DNA of 64,000 nucleotides from Lewinella sp. W8 (lineage in GTDB: Bacteria; Bacteroidota; Bacteroidia; Chitinophagales; Saprospiraceae), in NCBI RefSeq assembly GCF_004375085.3, contig NZ_SNAQ03000003.1, positions 310,001 to 374,000 on the forward strand. Reading direction: 5' to 3'. The position numbers and the translations under genes were made by a program. Below are positions 17,856 through 27,188 of the stretch, piece after piece; positions within the stretch are counted from its first letter, which is position 1, and every line of letters starts with the position of its first letter. The notes beneath the pieces were generated by a model. It saw only the letters and a program-made list of their open reading frames with translations, did no database searches and had not been told where the DNA came from.

Positions 17856-19403
17856 TCATCCATCGGAGATTTTGAAGTAGTCAAAGTCAACGTAACCTCC
17901 TGATTCCTTCGTAGCGTAATTGAATAATCCAAAACGGTACCCCATAAAATGCGGTAACGTATAGGGCATGGGCATGGACGTACCAATGGGCCTCCATGAT
18001 TTACCCTTCACTTTGTAATAAAAGGTAGCGGTATCCGCTTGATCGCGGAAATCACAGTTGATCCTGAGTTGAACCGTATTCTGGGCAAGGGGAATGCGTA
18101 CTCGCTCTACGGCCTTACCGTTTTCGGTACTCACCATGACCAAGTACTTTTTGCCACTGATGACTTTGACCCCAACCAAACCATAGTTCTTCTGTAGCAA
18201 ACTTAGGCCGGCAAAATCTCCGTTTCGCATGTGCGACACGTCAATCTTGGTCGTCCCGGTACACACCGGACCAATTGTCCGTTGGGTGAGGGTATTTCTG
18301 GTCGACACAAAACTGGTGTCCAGGCGCTCGGTGGTCAACCGCAGGAATCCTTTTCTGGCGCGCACCGACCAGTAATCAGGAACCGGATTATGGTTCCACT
18401 GCCAGACAAGCGGGAGATCAGAGCTTTCTTTCTTCCGATTGAAATTGTCGGAAGCAACGATTCCCGGCATCAAGCCCTTCTGGGGCGGTAAATCGAGCAT
18501 TTCGGGAACCTTGTTGTCTACTCCCAATACGGGCCATCCATCCTCCCAACGGACCGGGACCAGATAGGGTACGCGCCCTACCCCACCGTTATCGCGAAAC
18601 AGGTATGCATACCAGCGTTCGTCCGGTGTCTGAATCAGTCCTCCCTGCGCTACTCCCAAATCCTGCAATCCCACTTTCCCCTCCCAGGGGCCGGTGAGCT
18701 TATCGGACCGGTGAATGATTACGGTGCGCATACCTTCCCGTGGCCAACAGATATTGAAGAGGTAATACTGTCCGTTGACTTTAAACAGCTGAGATCCCTC
18801 TGCCCGTAACATGATATTGTCACCGGCCGGAGCACTGGCGTTTTCAATCAATACCCGTTCTTCGCTTCCGGGCTTTACTCCGCTCAGGTCCTCCTTCATT
18901 TCCACGATTTTGAGATCCCCCACCCCGTAGATCATGTAGACCCTGCCATCATCGTCAAAGAACATGGTATGATCGTGGTACGCCGGGGTGAAGCTCCGGG
19001 CTCGCCAGGGTCCTTTTTCAATATCCTCGGTGGAATACACGTGGGTTTTCCCCGTGGTGCTGGAGAAAGTGGAGGCGTAATAAGTGCCCTCGTGATACTT
19101 TAAACAACTGGCCCAGGAACCCCGGCCGTAGGCACTCTGCCCGTCGATCAGGTTGATGGCATCGTTTTCGGCTAGTCGGTCATAGGCATAGCCGACGATT
19201 TCCCAGTTGATCAGGTCCTGCGACTTCATGATGGGCAGACCCGGACTCAAATGCATGGTCGTGCTGCTCATGTAATATGTATCCCCAACGCGAATCATGG
19301 ACATGTCGGGGACATCGGCGTAAATGACCGGATTAACTGCCTGGGCCTTCAGGGGCGGAAAGCAGAGAAAAAAGGCGAGAATAATGCAGGTCAGGTATCT
19401 CAT
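17856..19403 (-). CDS. GH43 glycosidase with C-terminal lectin-like domain, exported
   Basis: Signal peptide (MRYLTCIILAFFLCFPPLKAQA), then a GH43 propeller with VIYADVPDMSMIRVGDTYYM (Asp33 the likely base) and RAEGSQLFKVNGQYYLF (Glu acid), followed by a concanavalin-like C-terminal module from about residue 315 (IVASDNFNRK onward). This form is common among beta-xylosidases and arabinofuranosidases of the GH43_12-like group; the subfamily is my judgement. The base motif reads DVPDMS rather than the usual D-[FV]-PDPS, a mild deviation. It begins 4 bases after the aldose epimerase gene and is almost certainly in the same transcript as the arabinose genes. Confidence 0.9.
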   Translation of the reverse strand: MRYLTCIILAFFLCFPPLKAQAVNPVIYADVPDMSMIRVGDTYYMSSTTMHLSPGLPIMKSQDLINWEIVGYAYDRLAENDAINLIDGQSAYGRGSWASCLKYHEGTYYASTFSSTTGKTHVYSTEDIEKGPWRARSFTPAYHDHTMFFDDDGRVYMIYGVGDLKIVEMKEDLSGVKPGSEERVLIENASAPAGDNIMLRAEGSQLFKVNGQYYLFNICWPREGMRTVIIHRSDKLTGPWEGKVGLQDLGVAQGGLIQTPDERWYAYLFRDNGGVGRVPYLVPVRWEDGWPVLGVDNKVPEMLDLPPQKGLMPGIVASDNFNRKKESSDLPLVWQWNHNPVPDYWSVRARKGFLRLTTERLDTSFVSTRNTLTQRTIGPVCTGTTKIDVSHMRNGDFAGLSLLQKNYGLVGVKVISGKKYLVMVSTENGKAVERVRIPLAQNTVQLRINCDFRDQADTATFYYKVKGKSWRPIGTSMPMPYTLPHFMGYRFGLFNYATKESGGYVDFDYFKISDG

Positions 19404-19407
19404 GGGG

Positions 19408-20610
19408 CTAGCGTACGGAGAAGCGGTATACCGTGGTGGACCGATAGGTTTCTCCCGGACGCAGTTCCGTGGACGGGAAATCCGGCTGGTTGGGAGAATC
19501 GGGCCAATGCTGAGTCTCGAGGCATAGGGCGGAGCGCTTTTCGTAGGACTTTCCGTCTTTCCCCGTCAAACTACCGTCCAGGAAATTGCCGGAATAGAAT
19601 TGTAGTCCGGGCTCGGTGGTAAGTACTTCCATGAAGCGCCCGGAACTGGGGGCATAGAGGGTGGCGACTCTCTCCAGCGCGTAATCGGTCTTACGGTCCA
19701 GCACGAAATTGTGGTCGTAGCCCAATCCAAGCTCCAGTTGCTCGTTCTCCTCCCCAATGCGGGCACCGATGGCGTGGGGCTCCCGAAAGTCAAAGGGTGT
19801 TCCCGCCACGTTCTTCAATTCTCCGGTGGGGATGAGGCCCTCGTCAACGGGGGTGAAGCGCTCGGCCTCAATCATGAGTTCGTGCTCGAGAATGGTCGGT
19901 TGATTGCCGAGATTGAAGTAGGCGTGATTGGTCAGGTTTACGACGGTTGGTGCGTCCGTTGTGGCCTCGTATTCGATCCGAAGCTCGTTTTCATCGGTGA
20001 GTAGGTACCGGACGGTATGGTCCAGATTTCCGGGGTAGCCTTCTTCTCCGTCTGGGCTGACCCGCCGGAGGGATACCCCCCGAACGCCCGCTTCGGGATT
20101 GATCGTTTTGGCTTCGTACAACTGGCGGTGAAAGCCCTTTGGCCCACCGTGCAGGGCGTTATCGCCATCGTTACGGTCCAGCTCATACGTAGTACCGTCG
20201 AGGGTGAAGACTCCACCGCCAATCCGGTTTCCGTAGCGCCCGATGAGGGCACCAAAGTAGGGGTGTTCCCCGAGGTACCCCTTTACGTCCGCAAAGCCCA
20301 GGACGACATCACCCATTGCCCCGCGATTATCCGGTACGCGAATGGCGGTAATGATGCCTCCGTAATTGGTAACGTCCACCTCCATACCGTTGACGTTACG
20401 GAGGGTGAAGAGCGTGGCTGAGCCGTCTGGCGTCTCCCCGTAGGAGCGTACCTGAACCGTATCTGCCGTCGAGGATTCCTCAGCGGTGGCGGGAGCCTCT
20501 TCTGAGCCGGAAGTGCCACAGCTGGTAAAGCTGAACAGGAGCACAAATAAGAACAGCACGGCACCAGGTGCCAGCCAGTCGTTCAGGGGAGCAAATCGGG
20601 AGTCTTTCAT
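19408..20610 (-). CDS. galM: Aldose 1-epimerase (mutarotase), lipoprotein
   Basis: Interconverts alpha and beta anomers of free sugars, here probably L-arabinose or xylose. A lipoprotein signal ends FTSC (Cys31) and is followed by an acidic Ser/Thr-rich linker. The epimerase fold shows GRYGNRIGGGVF, the DGDNALHGGPKGFHRQ segment, the catalytic His in VVNLTNHAYFNLG and the catalytic Glu in TTEPGLQFYSGNFLDG. Export as a lipoprotein puts the reaction outside the cytoplasm, just before uptake by the SSS symporter encoded 44 bases upstream. Length is normal apart from the 45-residue export extension. Confidence 0.94.
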   Translation of the reverse strand: MKDSRFAPLNDWLAPGAVLFLFVLLFSFTSCGTSGSEEAPATAEESSTADTVQVRSYGETPDGSATLFTLRNVNGMEVDVTNYGGIITAIRVPDNRGAMGDVVLGFADVKGYLGEHPYFGALIGRYGNRIGGGVFTLDGTTYELDRNDGDNALHGGPKGFHRQLYEAKTINPEAGVRGVSLRRVSPDGEEGYPGNLDHTVRYLLTDENELRIEYEATTDAPTVVNLTNHAYFNLGNQPTILEHELMIEAERFTPVDEGLIPTGELKNVAGTPFDFREPHAIGARIGEENEQLELGLGYDHNFVLDRKTDYALERVATLYAPSSGRFMEVLTTEPGLQFYSGNFLDGSLTGKDGKSYEKRSALCLETQHWPDSPNQPDFPSTELRPGETYRSTTVYRFSVR

Positions 20611-20654
20611 GACGTTTACGTTAAAGGTGATGTGAATAAAGTGGTTGTACTCCC

Positions 20655-22409
20655 CTACCCGCTGAAGTAGCCGTAGGCGATGAGAATCAGCACGACGACC
20701 AGTACGGACCAGATGACGTCTGACCGGGTATAACTGGATTTGACGTCGGCCTGATCCTCCGCGGAAACCATTCCGAAGGCGAGCCCGCGTACCTTTTCCG
20801 GTGGTGGTGGTGCGGTGGCCAGGCTCACGCCCACCATGGCAGCAGCACTCACCAGGAAGATCAGTAGGCTATAGTACTGGAAAAATGTATTGTTGATGAT
20901 CCAGAGAAAGGAGCCTTCGGGGTAGGCAAATCCCTCGCCAAGGGCTACGGGCGTATCGACCACCAGGCGGAACAGCCCCATCACGAAGCCAATCCCAAGC
21001 GCGGCCAGGGCTCCCTTGGCGTTCATCCGTTTGAAGAAAATACCGAAAAAGAAGACCACAAAGATCGGCGGGGCCAGGTATCCCTGGACACTCTGGAGGT
21101 AATCATACAGCCCCCGGCTGCCCTGAATAACCGGAATCCACAACAGGCCAATGATCACCATTGCAACGGTGGCGAAACGGCCAATTTTGACGAGATCTTG
21201 CTCACTGGTCTTGGGCCGGAATTTATGGTAGAAATCCATGGTAAAGAGTGTAGACGAGGCATTGAATACGCCGGCCAGGGAGCTCATCAGTGCCGCCAGG
21301 AGCCCTGCTACCACCAGTCCCCGGATGCCGGAAGGTAAAACCGTGGCCACCAATAAGGGAAAGGCCTGCTGGGCGTTTGCCGTGATCAGGTTACCTTGCT
21401 CGTCGAGCATTTCCGTGGCCATGGTGTCCATTTTCCCACTGCTGGCCAGCGCAAAGGCGATAATGCCGGGAATGATGAAGATGAATACCGGGAGCAGCTT
21501 CAGCAGGGCCGCAGCGATGGTGCCGCGCCGGGCCTCGGTCAGGTTTGCCGCACCAAGGGTTCGTTGTACAATGTACTGGTCCGTACACCAGTACCATAGG
21601 CCGATGATCGGCGCGCAAAACAGCATTCCCAACCAGGGGTAGTTATCGTTAAAGTACCAGGCCATGGTCGTTTCCGTGCGCACGGGAGACCAGGTGCCGG
21701 CAACTCCATCCGGAACCAGTGGTTTCCATAGGTTAAACATTTCTGACCCGGCAATGCGGCGCAGCTCACTCCAGCCCCCGAGTGCATCAAGCCCGTAGTA
21801 GGTAACCAGGGTCGCACCGAAAATGAGAATAATCGTCTGGATACTTTCGGTATACGCCACCGCCTTTAGTCCGCCAAGTACGGTATAAGCGCCCGTGAGT
21901 AGAATGACGAGAATGGAGCCAATCCAGAAACTGTCCAGTCCCATAAAACTGATCTCCGGCATTAAAACACCGAAAACGATTCCCCCGGCAAAGATGCCGA
22001 CGGCAATTTTGGTGAGCACGTAGGCCACCAGGGAAATGAGGGAAAGGATGACCCGGGCCGTTCCGGAAAAGCGTCGTTCCAAAAATTCCGGCATGGTAAA
22101 TACCCTGGAGCGCATGTAAAATGGTGCCAGCACCCAACCAAGTACCAACAGACACCAGGCGTGCAGCTCGTAGTGGGCCAGCGCCACGCCGTCCGTCGCT
22201 CCGGAACCCGCCAGCCCCACCAGGTGCTCCGAACCGATATTGGAGGCGAAAATGGAAGCCCCGACGACGAACCACCCGAGGTTACGACCAGCCAGGAAAT
22301 ATTCGTCGGAACTATCGTTCTTCTGCCGGATTACCCACCAGGCAATGCCCAGAATGAGGGTGAAATACAGAAAAATGATGATCCAGTCAATGGTTGATAA
22401 TACGGTCAT
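20655..22409 (-). CDS. SSS-family sodium/sugar symporter (SGLT type)
   Basis: A 584-residue inner-membrane transporter with about 14 hydrophobic segments. It has the sodium:solute symporter features SSDEYFLAGRNLGWFVVGASIFASNIGSEHLVGLAG and the AYTVLGGLKAVAYTESIQ segment, close to bacterial SGLT proteins. It lies between araA and the extracytoplasmic aldose epimerase gene (gaps of 32 and 44 bases), so L-arabinose is the most likely substrate; xylose or galactose are alternatives. A Na+-coupled sugar importer would suit a marine host, which is inference. Confidence 0.93.
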   Translation of the reverse strand: MTVLSTIDWIIIFLYFTLILGIAWWVIRQKNDSSDEYFLAGRNLGWFVVGASIFASNIGSEHLVGLAGSGATDGVALAHYELHAWCLLVLGWVLAPFYMRSRVFTMPEFLERRFSGTARVILSLISLVAYVLTKIAVGIFAGGIVFGVLMPEISFMGLDSFWIGSILVILLTGAYTVLGGLKAVAYTESIQTIILIFGATLVTYYGLDALGGWSELRRIAGSEMFNLWKPLVPDGVAGTWSPVRTETTMAWYFNDNYPWLGMLFCAPIIGLWYWCTDQYIVQRTLGAANLTEARRGTIAAALLKLLPVFIFIIPGIIAFALASSGKMDTMATEMLDEQGNLITANAQQAFPLLVATVLPSGIRGLVVAGLLAALMSSLAGVFNASSTLFTMDFYHKFRPKTSEQDLVKIGRFATVAMVIIGLLWIPVIQGSRGLYDYLQSVQGYLAPPIFVVFFFGIFFKRMNAKGALAALGIGFVMGLFRLVVDTPVALGEGFAYPEGSFLWIINNTFFQYYSLLIFLVSAAAMVGVSLATAPPPPEKVRGLAFGMVSAEDQADVKSSYTRSDVIWSVLVVVLILIAYGYFSG

Positions 22410-22441
22410 GACAATAACTTTATGATGAATTATCGGGTTGC

Positions 22442-23902
22442 TTAACGGACCTGATTAAAGTGGTTTTGAAATTCACGGAGCCGCGAATGCTCGTCGATGA
22501 CCACGCATTCGATCCCCGTAAAGGTGGCGTAATCGATCAACTGTTCGGTACTGATATTCTGGCTGAAGCAAGTATGGTGAGCCCCCCCCGCGTAGATCCA
22601 CGCGGCTACTCCGGTTTCCATATCCGGATGGGGCTCCCAGAGAACTCGCGCAACGGGAAGCTTGGGTAATTTGGCACGGGGACTGCGGCCCGTGACCGTA
22701 TTAACCACGAGGCGGAACCGGTCTCCCATATCCACCAGCGAAGCGTTGAGGGCCGGGCCTTCCCGGCCGTCAAAGACCAGCCGACAGGGATCGGCTTTGC
22801 CACCAATCCCGAGGGGGTGGCATTCAATCCGTGGACGGCCCCCCGCAATCGACGGACAAATTTCCAGCATATGTGCCCCCAGGACGGCTTCCGCTCCGGG
22901 TTCAAAATGGTAGGTATAATCTTCCATGAAGCTGTTGCCGCCATCCAGGCCTTCACCCATGACCTTCATGGTGCGCACCAGCGCGGCCGTTTTCCAGTCG
23001 CCTTCCGCTCCGAACCCGTATCCCTGACTCATCAATCGCTGGGTGGCCAGTCCGGGGAGTTGCTCTAGCCCATGAAGATCTTCAAAGGTATCGGTGAAGG
23101 CCGTATAGCCGCCCTCCTCCAGAAAGTTTTTAAGCCCGAGTTCGAGGCGAGCGCTGTACTCCAGATGCGTCCGCCGGTCTCCTCCCGACCGGACGTTAGC
23201 CGCTAGATCATAGGTGTCTTCGTACTCTTCCAGCAGTTCCGCTACCTGGGCTGTTTTAACGGCCCGGACCCGCTCGACGAGGTCCCCCATGCCGTAGCCA
23301 TCCACCTGGTAGCCGAAGGTCACGTGGGCACTTACCTTATCGCCCTCCGTCACGGCAACATTGCGCATATTGTCTCCGAAGCGTGCCACCTTCATCCGCC
23401 GTTCGCTGGAAATGCCGCGGGCAACGCGGATCCAGTTTTCCAACTGACGCTGCACCTGCGCTTGCGCCCAATGGCCCACAATTACCCGCCGACGTACCCC
23501 CATTTTGGCGCACATATGGCCGAACTCCCGACCGCCGTGCGCCGTCTGGTGGAGGTTCATGTAGTCCATGTCGATGTCCGGGTAGGGAATGTCCCGGTGC
23601 ACCTGGGTGTGCAACTGGCAGAGGGGCTTGGTGAGGATGCTTAGGCCGCGAATCCAGATTTTGGCGGGAGAAAAAGTGTGCATCCAGGCAATTACTCCTG
23701 CGCATTCCTCGTCGGCTTCGGCCCGCCTGATGGTTTGATACACGAGCTCCGCGTCCGTCAGCGTGGGCTGCCAGACGATTTCGGCTGAATTGGTCAGGTT
23801 ATCGTTTAGGGAGGCAACAATTTTTTTGCTGTTCTCTGCTACCTGTACCAGGGTTTCGGGGCCGTAGAGATGCTGGCTGCCAGTAAGAAAGTATATTTTC
23901 AT
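22442..23902 (-). CDS. araA: L-arabinose isomerase
   Basis: Converts L-arabinose to L-ribulose in the cytoplasm. The 486-residue length and the start KIYFLTGSQHLYGPETL are standard. Metal and catalytic residues are in place: Glu in GFGAEGDWKTAAL, Glu in GNSFMEDYTYHFEPG, His in GAHMLEICPSI and His in YAGGAHHTCFSQN, matching E. coli Glu306, Glu333, His350 and His450. First sugar-converting step of the araBAD set; 27 bases after araD and 32 bases before the symporter gene, clearly one operon. Confidence 0.98.
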   Translation of the reverse strand: MKIYFLTGSQHLYGPETLVQVAENSKKIVASLNDNLTNSAEIVWQPTLTDAELVYQTIRRAEADEECAGVIAWMHTFSPAKIWIRGLSILTKPLCQLHTQVHRDIPYPDIDMDYMNLHQTAHGGREFGHMCAKMGVRRRVIVGHWAQAQVQRQLENWIRVARGISSERRMKVARFGDNMRNVAVTEGDKVSAHVTFGYQVDGYGMGDLVERVRAVKTAQVAELLEEYEDTYDLAANVRSGGDRRTHLEYSARLELGLKNFLEEGGYTAFTDTFEDLHGLEQLPGLATQRLMSQGYGFGAEGDWKTAALVRTMKVMGEGLDGGNSFMEDYTYHFEPGAEAVLGAHMLEICPSIAGGRPRIECHPLGIGGKADPCRLVFDGREGPALNASLVDMGDRFRLVVNTVTGRSPRAKLPKLPVARVLWEPHPDMETGVAAWIYAGGAHHTCFSQNISTEQLIDYATFTGIECVVIDEHSRLREFQNHFNQVR

Positions 23903-23929
23903 GATGATTTTTCGTCAGTTCTGGGAGAA

Positions 23930-24628
23930 TTATTGTTGGCCGTAGTAGGCGTCCTTTCCGTGCTTTCGCTGCCAGTGCTTTTGCACCAGACTTTCTTTCA
24001 GACGGGGGGCGTCTGGATTGATTTGCCGCGACAGATAGGCCATGCGGGCCACCTCCTCGAGGACAGCGGCGTGGTAGACGGCTTTCTCCACCGATTTGCC
24101 CCAGGTGAAGGGAGCGTGATTACCAACCAGGATCATTTCCACCTCGGAGGGGTCAAGACCCAATTCCCGGAAGTGCTCGATGATCTGCCAGCCGGTTTCG
24201 TGCTCGTAGTTCCCGCTGATTCTGGCGTCAGCCATGGGCGGTGCGCAGGGAACGTCCACCGTCAGGTGGTCGGCGTGGGTAGTGCCCATGATCGGGATGG
24301 GAAGCTGGGCCTGGGCCCAGGCGGTGCCGTAGGTGGAATGGGTGTGGACAATCCCGCCGATATTGCTCCACTCTTTGTACAGGAGCGCGTGGGTTTTGGT
24401 ATCGCTACTTGGTCGCAGATTTCCCTCCACTACCCTACCCTCGTAGTCGACGATGATCATCATCTCGGGGGTCAGCTCCCGGTACGGCACCCCGCTGGGC
24501 TTAATCGCAAATACCCCGGCTTTCCGGTCCACCGCGCTGGCGTTTCCGAAGGTAAAAAGCACCAGGCCTAATTCCGGTAGTTGCATATTGGCCGCGTAGG
24601 CCGCTTGTCGGATCGCTGCGTGGGTCAT
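23930..24628 (-). CDS. araD: L-ribulose-5-phosphate 4-epimerase
   Basis: Converts L-ribulose 5-phosphate to D-xylulose 5-phosphate. The ATG at 24628 gives 232 residues beginning MTHAAIRQAAYAANMQLP, lining up with the 231-residue E. coli enzyme. An upstream ATG at 24706 would add 26 residues partly encoded by a repeat element and is unlikely. Class II aldolase-type motifs are present: FTFGNASAVDR, IKPSGVPY, the zinc pair in VHTHSTYGTAWAQ and MGTTHADHLT. Sits between araB and araA; the 92-base gap to araB holds a REP-like element at 24666-24686. Confidence 0.97.
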   Translation of the reverse strand: MTHAAIRQAAYAANMQLPELGLVLFTFGNASAVDRKAGVFAIKPSGVPYRELTPEMMIIVDYEGRVVEGNLRPSSDTKTHALLYKEWSNIGGIVHTHSTYGTAWAQAQLPIPIMGTTHADHLTVDVPCAPPMADARISGNYEHETGWQIIEHFRELGLDPSEVEMILVGNHAPFTWGKSVEKAVYHAAVLEEVARMAYLSRQINPDAPRLKESLVQKHWQRKHGKDAYYGQQ

Positions 24629-24665
24629 AGTTGAAGGTTCGGCATGAAGGAGGTCATTATTTTTT

Positions 24666-24686
24666 GGGCGCTTACGCGCGGGTGCC
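24666..24686. repeat. Copy of the dispersed GC-rich element in the araB-araD gap
   Basis: GGGCGCTTACGCGCGGGTGC preceded by a T-run, in the 92-base gap between araB and araD. It shares both ends with the element at 7708 (GGGCGC, then GCGC-GGTGC) and a similar T-run. It could attenuate or process the ara transcript between araB and araD; that role is inference. Confidence 0.5.
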
Positions 24687-24720
24687 GGGTAATTACCGGG
24701 GAGCATTGCTGGTCGGAAAG

Positions 24721-26340
24721 TTAGTCTCCACTCGCAGCCAGTTGCTCAGCGGCGGCGCCCAGTTGCCGGTAGCGGGTATATTTTTCTTCGTAATACTTCA
24801 CCCGGTCCGGTTCGGGGTGGTAGGTGGCGTCAAAGCCACTGCCCATGGCGGAGACTGCGGCCGGAACGTCCGGGTGCACCCCCGCCGCCACGGCGGCAAA
24901 CATCGCTGCTCCGAGAGCACAGGTTTGCTCACTGCGGGCCACCTGGATGGGGCGATTCAGTACGTTGGCCAGCGTCTGCATAACGAAGGGGTTCTTTTTG
25001 GCCACCCCACCCAGGCCAATGATGCCCTCCACGGGAATCTCCTCCGACTCAAAGCGGCTCACGATGTGGCGGGCTCCGAAGCAAATAGCTTCGACTAGGG
25101 CGCGAAACACCCGGGGAGCGTCGGACCCCAGGTTAAGTCCCGCGATGGCACCCCGCAGTCGCTGGTTGGCGTCCGGCGTCCGGCGACCATTAAACCAGTC
25201 AACGGCAATTTCCTCCCCGCCCGGTGGCAGGTCCGCGGCGGCACGACTCAACTCGGCGATGAGGGCACCTTTACTGGCTTCCGGCCTCCCCCAGCTGAGC
25301 AGGTCGGTGAACCAGGCCAGGACGTCGCCGAAGGCACTCTGTCCGGCCTCTAACCCCAGCATTTGGGGAATGACTGATCCATCCACTTGGCCACAAATAC
25401 CCCGGACCAGCTTTTTGGCTGCCGGATGATCGTCCGGGATAACCAGAATGTCACAGGTTGAGGTTCCCATTACGCGGGAGAGGTAAAAGGGCTTAATCTC
25501 TCCACCCACGGCTCCCATGTGGGCGTCGAAGGCGCCCACACTCACGGGGATGCCCGCGGGCAGTCCTAGCCGTCCGGCCCAGTCATCGCTAAGGAGACCG
25601 GCCACGACGTCGGAAGTATGGGTATCTACGTAAAGGCGGTCCCTCAATCCGGCCAGCAGCGGGTCCAGCTCAGTGAGGAATTCCTCCGGCGGCAGTCCTC
25701 CCCACTCGGGGTGCCAGAGGGCCTTGTGCCCGGCAGCACACCGGCTGCGGAGCATCTGTTTTATGTCCTTACCACCGGTCAATAGAAAGGGAATCCAGTC
25801 GCAGTGCTCCACCCAGGAGTGGGCGGCTGCCCGCAGACCTTCGTCGGTCCGCAGCACGTGAAGGATCTTGGCCCAGAACCACTCGGAACTGTAGATGCCG
25901 CCCTCGTATTTGGTGTAATCGGTTTCCCAGTTACGGCAAAGATTATTGATCTCTTCGGCTTCCTGGATGGCGGTATGGTCCTTCCAAAGCACGAACATGG
26001 CGTTGGGGTTGTCCCGGAATTCTTCCCGTAGCGCCAGGGGAGTTCCGCTGGCGTCTACCGCTACGGGGGTAGAGCCCGTGGTGTCCACGGCAATCCCGAC
26101 CACCTCGTCCGCCGTTCCTGCGGGGGCATCGGCCAGGGCAGCCTTCACGGCGGCCACCAGGCCATCAACGTAATCCTGAGGGTGTTGCCGAAACTGGCTC
26201 AGGGAAGCCTGGCAGTATTTGCCTGCCTTCCAGCGTGGGTAATAACTTACCCCGGTCCCTACTTCCTGCCCGCTACTGACGTCCACCAGTAGTGCCCGGA
26301 CGGAGTCCGTACCGAAATCTAGGCCAAGCGTGTATTTCAT
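24721..26340 (-). CDS. araB: L-ribulokinase
   Basis: An FGGY-family kinase of 539 residues that phosphorylates L-ribulose. The phosphate-binding start LGLDFGTDSVRALLVD, the YYPRWKAGKYCQASLSQ substrate segment, VGAFDAHMGAVGGEIKPFYLSRVMGTSTCDI and the C-terminal GLGGVAKKNPFVMQTLANV are all characteristic of AraB rather than XylB. It begins 6 bases after the araR stop codon, so regulator and kinase are co-transcribed. Complete, with no oddities. Confidence 0.97.
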   Translation of the reverse strand: MKYTLGLDFGTDSVRALLVDVSSGQEVGTGVSYYPRWKAGKYCQASLSQFRQHPQDYVDGLVAAVKAALADAPAGTADEVVGIAVDTTGSTPVAVDASGTPLALREEFRDNPNAMFVLWKDHTAIQEAEEINNLCRNWETDYTKYEGGIYSSEWFWAKILHVLRTDEGLRAAAHSWVEHCDWIPFLLTGGKDIKQMLRSRCAAGHKALWHPEWGGLPPEEFLTELDPLLAGLRDRLYVDTHTSDVVAGLLSDDWAGRLGLPAGIPVSVGAFDAHMGAVGGEIKPFYLSRVMGTSTCDILVIPDDHPAAKKLVRGICGQVDGSVIPQMLGLEAGQSAFGDVLAWFTDLLSWGRPEASKGALIAELSRAAADLPPGGEEIAVDWFNGRRTPDANQRLRGAIAGLNLGSDAPRVFRALVEAICFGARHIVSRFESEEIPVEGIIGLGGVAKKNPFVMQTLANVLNRPIQVARSEQTCALGAAMFAAVAAGVHPDVPAAVSAMGSGFDATYHPEPDRVKYYEEKYTRYRQLGAAAEQLAASGD

Positions 26341-26346
26341 GATCGC

Positions 26347-27039
26347 TTAAGGTTTCAATAAAAAAGGAATCCCGTTGCGTCGGGCGTCGGCGTATTGGTC
26401 CGGAAGGAACTGGTAGTACCAGGCGCCACGCCGGGATTCGGAAAAGTCTTTTTCGTCGGTTTGTTCCAGATAGTCCATTTTGCGTAGTCGGCGACGGAAA
26501 TTCCCGGCGTCAATCGGCTGATCGAAAATGGCCTCATACAATCGTTGGAGCTGGGTCAGGGTAAACTTTTCTGGGAGCAACTCAAAGCCAACCGGTTCGT
26601 GGGTGGCCCGGTACCGGAGTGCCGCCAGGGCAGCATCGACCATCTCCTGGTGGTCAAAAATCAGGGGGGGAAGTTCCGTGAGGGGTGTCCAGCGCGCCGC
26701 GTATCGTTCGGAGAGTTGGGCCGTCGCCCGTTTCTGGTTTACCAGGGCATAGTATCCGACGGATATAGTGCGTTCCACACTATCGCGTCCTACCTTACCG
26801 AAGGTATGGAATTGCTCCAGGTATACATCCTGCAGACCGGTCAGGTCCTTTACCACCCGCTGGGCACCGGCGTCGAGGTTTTCTGCCCGCCGCAAAAAAC
26901 CACCCATCAGGGACCATTCCCCCCGGTGGGGTTCAAAGTCGCGCCGAATCAACAGTAGATTCAACTGATCCTCCTGAAAGCCGAAAATGATACAATCAAC
27001 GGCAAGGAGGAGACGGTCCTGGGCGGGATAGTTTTGCAT
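26347..27039 (-). CDS. araR: Nudix-family arabinose-responsive repressor (AraR of Bacteroidota)
   Basis: A 230-residue regulator with an N-terminal Nudix fold (about residues 1-140) and a C-terminal winged helix (about 150-230, with TLTQLQRLYEAIFDQPIDAGNFRRRL). The Nudix box is degenerate (GGFLRRAENLDAGAQRVV instead of the REUXEE core), so it is expected to bind rather than hydrolyse a ligand. Known Bacteroidota AraR proteins of this type sense L-arabinose and repress arabinose genes. It heads the araBDA transcript and diverges from the GH51 gene; a palindrome 25 bases from its start codon is a likely operator, which would also give autoregulation. An NrtR-like NAD regulator is excluded mainly by context. 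Confidence 0.93.
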   Translation of the reverse strand: MQNYPAQDRLLLAVDCIIFGFQEDQLNLLLIRRDFEPHRGEWSLMGGFLRRAENLDAGAQRVVKDLTGLQDVYLEQFHTFGKVGRDSVERTISVGYYALVNQKRATAQLSERYAARWTPLTELPPLIFDHQEMVDAALAALRYRATHEPVGFELLPEKFTLTQLQRLYEAIFDQPIDAGNFRRRLRKMDYLEQTDEKDFSESRRGAWYYQFLPDQYADARRNGIPFLLKP

Positions 27040-27063
27040 AAGTGCGATAAAAGTAATTTATAA

Positions 27064-27078
27064 TTGTCATTTTGACAA
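27064..27078. promoter_or_regulatory. Candidate AraR operator between araR and the GH51 gene
   Basis: TTGTCA-TTT-TGACAA, a perfect 6-bp inverted repeat with a 3-base spacer and A/T flanks. It lies in the 149-base divergent gap, 25 bases from the araR start, and coincides with the -33 region of the predicted GH51 promoter, the expected place for a repressor site. A second palindrome, GTTAC-G-GTAAC, lies at 27093-27103. That AraR binds here is inferred from position and symmetry. Confidence 0.65.
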
Positions 27079-27093
27079 ATAACTTTATATTTG
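27064..27093 (+). promoter_or_regulatory. Bacteroidota-type promoter for the GH51-GH127 operon
   Basis: TATATTTG at 27086-27093 matches the Bacteroidota -7 box TAnnTTTG exactly, with a TTG at 27064-27066 placed 19 bases upstream as the -33 element. Transcription would start near 27100, leaving a leader of about 90 bases before the ATG at 27189. Confidence 0.65.
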
Positions 27094-27188
27094 TTACGGT
27101 AACCCGCAAATGTTTCGTTTCCGTAACCTAAGTTTTGGAACCGGGACAAGGTAGAACATCATTATTGCTTTGGCCTTAAAATCGTATC

